This document shows, in pieces, positions 14,770 through 17,665 of a stretch of 17,665 nucleotides of DNA. The stretch covers positions 1-17,665 of the forward strand of contig SFOL01000033.1 in assembly GCA_004552385.1 (NCBI GenBank). The letters run 5' to 3'. How positions within the stretch are numbered: position 1 is the first letter of the stretch; every line of letters begins with the position of its first letter. Below the pieces are notes generated by a model that saw only the letters and a program-made list of their open reading frames with translations, had not been told where the DNA came from and did no database searches. Made by a program: the position numbers and the translations under genes. This DNA is from Bacteroidales bacterium (GTDB lineage Bacteria > Bacteroidota > Bacteroidia > Bacteroidales > Marinilabiliaceae).

Positions 14770-14791
14770 GGCGCGACGGCGCGGCCGCGCC
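14770..14791 (-). repeat. Intercistronic GC palindrome between adaptor and RND genes
   Basis: GGCGCGGCCGCGCC (14778-14791) is a perfect 14-bp palindrome containing a NotI site. A further GGCGCG at 14770-14775 can also pair with CGCGCC. It lies in the 67-bp gap and has no T-run after it on the minus strand, so it is not a terminator. It may act as a processing or stabilising hairpin that sets relative expression of the two genes. The same 11-mer core recurs at 9977. Confidence 0.5.
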
Positions 14792-14820
14792 AAGATGAAA
14801 AGTTATCTTAATGCTCGCTG

Positions 14821-15930
14821 TTAGTCCTTGGCGATGATGGGAGTGCCCTCGCGGAGCAGTCCAACGCCCTCAGCCACGATGACGTCGCCCTCGGCGAGTC
14901 CGCTGTTGACTATGTAGTTGACCCCGTCAGCGAGTCGTGTGACGGTGACGGGCTTAGAAGAGGCCTTGCCGTCGACAATCTGATAGACGAAGACCTTGTC
15001 CTGGACCTCGAAAGTGGCCGACTGGGGGATGACGATAACGCCCTCGGCGGTACGGCTGACGATGACGCTGCCGCTGGTTCCGGAAAGGAGGAGGCCGTCG
15101 GGGTTAGGGAAGACGGCGCGGAGCTGCGCTGTGCCGGTAGACTGGTCGATGACGCCGGAGATGGACTCGACGCGGCCCTTGCGATTGTAGAGGCTGTCGT
15201 CAGAGAGGCGGAGCGAGAGCTCGGGCATGTTCTTGACGGCCTTCTCGGCGCTGCCATACTGGCGTGTGAGGGCGAGAACCTGATTCTCGTTCATGGAGAA
15301 GTAGACATACATCTGGCTGTTGTCGGAGACGGTTGTGAGCGGCGTTGGCATTGACGGTCCGACGAGAGCTCCGACGCGGTAGGGTAGGACGCCGACCACG
15401 CCATCGGCCGGGCTCTTAACCTCGGTGTATGAGAGGCTGTTCTGGGCGTTGACGAGCTGTGCCTGCGCCTGCGCCTGTGCCGCCTTGGCCGAGAGCAGGG
15501 TGTTATTGGCCGTCATGAGGTCGAAGTCGGAGACGACATTCTTCTCGCGAAGGGTCTTCTTGCTGTCATAAGAGAGCTGAGCCTGCGCCACCTGCGCCTT
15601 GGCGGCCTCGACGTTAGCCTTGGCGGTCTCGAGAGCAGCGCGGTAGGGAACCTGGTCAATGATGAACATGACCTGACCCTTGCGGACCTTATCGCCCTCG
15701 TTGACGCGGATGTCGGTGAGCGTTCCGCCCACCTGTGGCATCACGGAGACGTCCTGACGGCCGCGGATGGAGGCGGAGTAAGAGTCGATCACCTGCCTGT
15801 CCTGCTTCTGGGCGGTAAATGTGGCATATTGCTGAGCAGGGCGCTGCTGCTGCTCCTGCTGGCAAGCGGTGGACAGGAGCGCGATGGCGGCTGAGGCCAT
15901 GACGCCGAGGTTTAAATGCATCTGTTGCAT
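14821..15930 (-). CDS. RND efflux periplasmic adaptor (membrane fusion) lipoprotein
   Basis: This 369-residue AcrA/MexA-like adaptor joins the RND pump to the outer-membrane duct. The lipoprotein signal ends LLSTAC with acylated C23, followed by a Gln-rich linker (CQQEQQQRPAQQ). The first lipoyl half is about 60-95 (SVMPQVGGTLTDIRVNEGDKVRKGQ). An alpha-helical hairpin at about 98-168 is rich in AKANVEAAKAQ and AQAQAQAQ. The second lipoyl half follows at about 169-190 (VKSPADGVVG), then the beta-barrel and membrane-proximal domains (about 200-365). The start is the ATG at 15930; an in-frame ATG three codons later is also possible. It is the first gene of the efflux operon and diverges from an araC-type gene across 226 bp containing repeat motifs. 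Confidence 0.95.
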   Translation of the reverse strand: MQQMHLNLGVMASAAIALLSTACQQEQQQRPAQQYATFTAQKQDRQVIDSYSASIRGRQDVSVMPQVGGTLTDIRVNEGDKVRKGQVMFIIDQVPYRAALETAKANVEAAKAQVAQAQLSYDSKKTLREKNVVSDFDLMTANNTLLSAKAAQAQAQAQLVNAQNSLSYTEVKSPADGVVGVLPYRVGALVGPSMPTPLTTVSDNSQMYVYFSMNENQVLALTRQYGSAEKAVKNMPELSLRLSDDSLYNRKGRVESISGVIDQSTGTAQLRAVFPNPDGLLLSGTSGSVIVSRTAEGVIVIPQSATFEVQDKVFVYQIVDGKASSKPVTVTRLADGVNYIVNSGLAEGDVIVAEGVGLLREGTPIIAKD

Positions 15931-16156
15931 AATTGTCTATCTGTGTTATGTGTTTATTATGACAATGCAAATTTCGCCATAAAATCATAGACAATGATTT
16001 GCTAATTTTGCAGTGTGTTATGCGATTTAGGAAATGCAATATATAAAAATTGTCAAGATGGGCGGCAATATATGGCAATATGCGAATATTTGTGAAAACT
16101 CGCATAACAAAAGGAGTTTTCAAGGGCGAAATGCGGCAACGAAAAACAATTGAGCG
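15931..16156. promoter_or_regulatory. Divergent control region of efflux operon and araC-type gene
   Basis: This AT-rich 226-bp region must hold both promoters. A perfect 9-bp inverted repeat, ATTGTCTAT (15932-15940) and ATAGACAAT (15987-15995), is present. Its core GACAAT also occurs at 15961 and, inverted, at 16049. A tandem 10-bp direct repeat GGCAATAT-nn occurs at 16064 and 16074, with another GCAATAT at 16036. A plus-strand TAATTTTG at 16003-16010 matches the Bacteroidetes -7 element and could serve the araC-type gene, but no -33 TTTG is correctly spaced. Which motif is bound by the regulator is not known. Confidence 0.55.
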
Positions 16157-16996
16157 ATGATAAAAGAGTACAAGCTGCCAGAGGGCAAGATGTTTGAGGG
16201 CAGGGCGGGCGCTATCTACCGACCGATGAGCGAGGCTGCCCATGTGGACGACGTGAGCCTGACGCTGTGCACGGCGGGCGCGGCGATAGTGGAGATTGAC
16301 ATGCAGACATACGAGCTCATGCCGCGCACGGAGATGATACTCATGCCCGGCTCGCTGGTGAGGGTGATAAGCTGCACGCCCGACTTCAGAGCCACGGTGC
16401 TCGTCCTCTCGCCGCAATTCGTTTTCAACATGGGCATGAGGCCCAACCCCGACTTTATCAAGTTTATGAAATTCAACCCTGTGGCGGACACCAAAGAGGT
16501 TGGATTCGACCTCCAGGCGCAGAGCTTCTACACATTGGCCATGTGCGTGTGCGGGCAGAGGGGGAGCCGCAACTCAGTGGAGAAGATGCGCCACCTGGTG
16601 CAGTTCTACCTGCTGACGATAAGCGACGAGACAAACGGCAAGTGGAGCGGAGCGGCACAGACGCAGACCGACCGCCAGACGGAGCTTTTCCGCAAATTCA
16701 TAACCCTGGTCCACGACAACGCATCGGCTCAGCACGACGTGGAGTGGTATGCCGCCCGGATGGCCATAACGCCGCGTTACCTGAGCCTGCTGTGCAAAGC
16801 CAAGCGCACGACGCCCAAAGCGGTGATAGACGAGATCATAATACACTCCGCCAAGGAGATGCTCCACTCGACGAGCCTGACGGTGCAGGAGATCGCCTCC
16901 GAACTGAACTTCGCTGACCAGTCGGTCTTCGCCCGCTTCTTCAAGCGTAAGACGGGCGACAGCCCAATAACGTGGAAGCGGAAAGCGAGGGGGTGA
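16157..16996 (+). CDS. AraC-family transcriptional regulator
   Basis: A 279-residue DNA-binding protein with a variable N-terminal sensing domain, probably cupin-like (about 1-150), and a C-terminal AraC-type double helix-turn-helix (about 180-275). The first HTH is around 194-216 (VEWYAARMAITPRYLSLLCK) and the second around 241-263 (LTVQEIASELNFADQSVFARFF). The conserved FFKRKTGDSP..W signature follows. It is the only plus-strand gene, divergent from the RND efflux operon. That layout is common for a local regulator of a pump; regulation of the pump and of itself is inference. The effector is unknown. Its 3' end meets a long hairpin before a convergent gene. Confidence 0.93.
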   Translation: MIKEYKLPEGKMFEGRAGAIYRPMSEAAHVDDVSLTLCTAGAAIVEIDMQTYELMPRTEMILMPGSLVRVISCTPDFRATVLVLSPQFVFNMGMRPNPDFIKFMKFNPVADTKEVGFDLQAQSFYTLAMCVCGQRGSRNSVEKMRHLVQFYLLTISDETNGKWSGAAQTQTDRQTELFRKFITLVHDNASAQHDVEWYAARMAITPRYLSLLCKAKRTTPKAVIDEIIIHSAKEMLHSTSLTVQEIASELNFADQSVFARFFKRKTGDSPITWKRKARG

Positions 16997-17006
16997 GGAA
17001 AAGAGA

Positions 17007-17043
17007 ACCGTGGCCTGCGGAATGGGATGCCGCAGGCCACGGT
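17007..17043. terminator. Long hairpin between convergent genes, probable terminator
   Basis: A perfect 14-bp GC-rich stem, ACCGTGGCCTGCGG with its complement (17007-17020 and 17030-17043), has a 9-nt loop and sits 10 nt past the araC-type stop codon. On the plus strand it lacks a T-run (GTGGGGTAAA follows); on the minus strand TCTCTTTTCC follows. It could act in either direction, or serve as a 3' stabiliser for the regulator's message. Confidence 0.65.
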
Positions 17044-17060
17044 GTGGGGTAAATGACCAG

Positions 17061-17098
17061 AAAAAAGAGGAGTAGGAAGCTTATCGCCTAAAACTCCT
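17061..17098 (-). terminator. Possible terminator of the right-edge gene
   Basis: On the minus strand AGGAG-TTT-TAGG pairs with CCTA-CTCCT (17098-17087 with 17076-17068), with a 3-nt bulge and a 10-nt loop, followed by C and six T residues (17066-17061). The stem overlaps the gene's TAG stop at 17090-17088. Confidence 0.55.
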
Positions 17099-17665
17099 TG
17101 TCAGCGTAGGTGTAGCGGACATCTGCATATTCTTCGCCATCTGCATTATCTTCAATATACTCCGATTCGATAAAGCCTTCATCATCCAAAGTGTATCTGC
17201 ACACATACTCTCTTACATAGCTTCCTCCATAATATACATCAATCTTAATCGGCAACTTAGCCGGAGCGATGGAGAGCTCATTGGGGTAAAGGCCAAAGGA
17301 CAGCATGGTGTTGAGACCATACAGAGGAGTTCTGTACTTATTGTCAACGTCGGAATAGGTAATCTTCCATTCATGTTCGCTAATATAGCCATTGCCATCA
17401 TCATACGAATGCCTAACACTCGTCAGCAGGTCGCCATCCCATACGAAAGTGCAGTTATCGATTTCGTCATTCGGATATCCTATGTAATAACTCTCTCTTA
17501 CAACTGAAATAACATTGCCATCAGAGTTGTACTTGAACTCATGAGCGACCTTATCATTATCCCTGCTATACTCGTAAGTGAGACTGTTGAACCTCCCATT
17601 CGCATCTGCATCGAACGAAATTATTATATCCGAATCATATTCCTCGACTGCTTTACCTGTCTGGC
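17088..17665 (-). CDS. Partial secreted-type protein, DUF4595-like (C-terminal part)
   Basis: One frame is open from the window edge (17663) to TAG at 17088, giving 191 residues without a start; the N-terminus lies outside the window. The Met at 17306 is internal, not a start. The sequence is rich in Tyr, Asp, Asn and Ser, with strand-like units such as SLTYEYSRDNDKVAHEFKY, NSDGNVISV, CTFVWDGDLLTSV and HEWKITYSD, followed by NKYRTPLYGLNTML and VCRYTLDDEGFIESEY. This pattern and the late Y-x-Y-x-D ending recall DUF4595 beta-rich lipoproteins common in Bacteroidetes and, more loosely, YD-repeat strands. The family call is from memory and tentative. The region is visibly more AT-rich than its neighbours. 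It converges on the araC-type gene; nothing links it to the efflux pump. Confidence 0.75.
   Translation of the reverse strand, partial: QTGKAVEEYDSDIIISFDADANGRFNSLTYEYSRDNDKVAHEFKYNSDGNVISVVRESYYIGYPNDEIDNCTFVWDGDLLTSVRHSYDDGNGYISEHEWKITYSDVDNKYRTPLYGLNTMLSFGLYPNELSIAPAKLPIKIDVYYGGSYVREYVCRYTLDDEGFIESEYIEDNADGEEYADVRYTYADKEF

Noticed and set aside
14778..14791. Intrinsic terminator inside the efflux operon
   Set aside because: The palindrome is strong, but no T-run follows on either strand and the downstream genes clearly belong to the same pump.
15689..16417. 242-codon minus-strand frame covering the divergent control region and part of the araC-type gene
   Set aside because: It overlaps the start of the adaptor gene in another frame and runs antisense through a well-supported AraC regulator; its middle is AT-rich non-coding sequence.
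10137..16996. A novel export or signalling system rather than a drug pump
   Set aside because: All three structural proteins carry standard adaptor/RND/OMP motifs with an intact proton relay, so an ordinary HAE1-type pump with a local regulator explains the locus.
1..17665. CRISPR array, insertion sequence, prophage, toxin-antitoxin or defence genes
   Set aside because: I found no regularly spaced repeats, transposase or integrase motifs, or recognisable defence domains on either strand.

Overview
The window reads as a chromosomal segment of a fairly GC-rich member of the Bacteroidales. A Muribaculaceae-like gut bacterium fits, but this is inference, since no 16S rRNA or taxon marker was compared. 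The grounds are the ribosomal block rplM-rpsI-rpsB-tsf, the lack of clear Shine-Dalgarno sites before most genes, a tRNA promoter matching the Bacteroidetes consensus (TTTG-N19-TAnnTTTG), an MFP/RND/OMP pump in which both the adaptor and the outer-membrane factor are lipoproteins, and a secreted DUF4595-like protein at the right edge. Nearly everything is on the minus strand; only the AraC-type regulator is on the plus strand.

Right to left, in the direction of most transcription. 17665-17088 holds the C-terminal 191 codons of a beta-rich, probably secreted protein that is cut by the window edge. It converges on an AraC-family regulator (16157-16996, +), and a long hairpin lies between them. 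The regulator is divergent from a three-gene efflux operon: periplasmic adaptor lipoprotein (15930-14821), RND transporter (14753-11544) and OMP lipoprotein (11513-10137). The operon ends at a strong intrinsic terminator at 10079-10110. The 226-bp divergent region carries several short direct and inverted repeats that could be operators.

Next come a UDP-glucose 6-dehydrogenase gene (9946-8621) and a full four-module cobalamin-dependent methionine synthase, metH (8571-4975). metH uses a TTG start and has a shortened C-terminus. Downstream is a CAU-anticodon tRNA gene (4823-4749) with its own promoter and terminator. It is followed by a methyltransferase/HAD-hydrolase pair (4639-3926, 3904-3278).

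The left part is the ribosomal operon rplM (GTG start), rpsI, rpsB and tsf, ending at a terminator at 142-171. rplM and rpsI overlap as TAATG. Gaps with inverted repeats lie before rplM (279 nt), rpsB (153 nt) and tsf (129 nt), which makes RNA-level control plausible.

I see no CRISPR array, transposase, phage gene, toxin-antitoxin pair or defence system. Most of the window is ordinary housekeeping plus one efflux locus. The items most worth a second look are the possible rplM leader RNA, the repeats in the efflux/araC divergent region, the altered metH terminus, the tRNA D-arm, and an 11-mer shared by two intergenic GC-rich elements.
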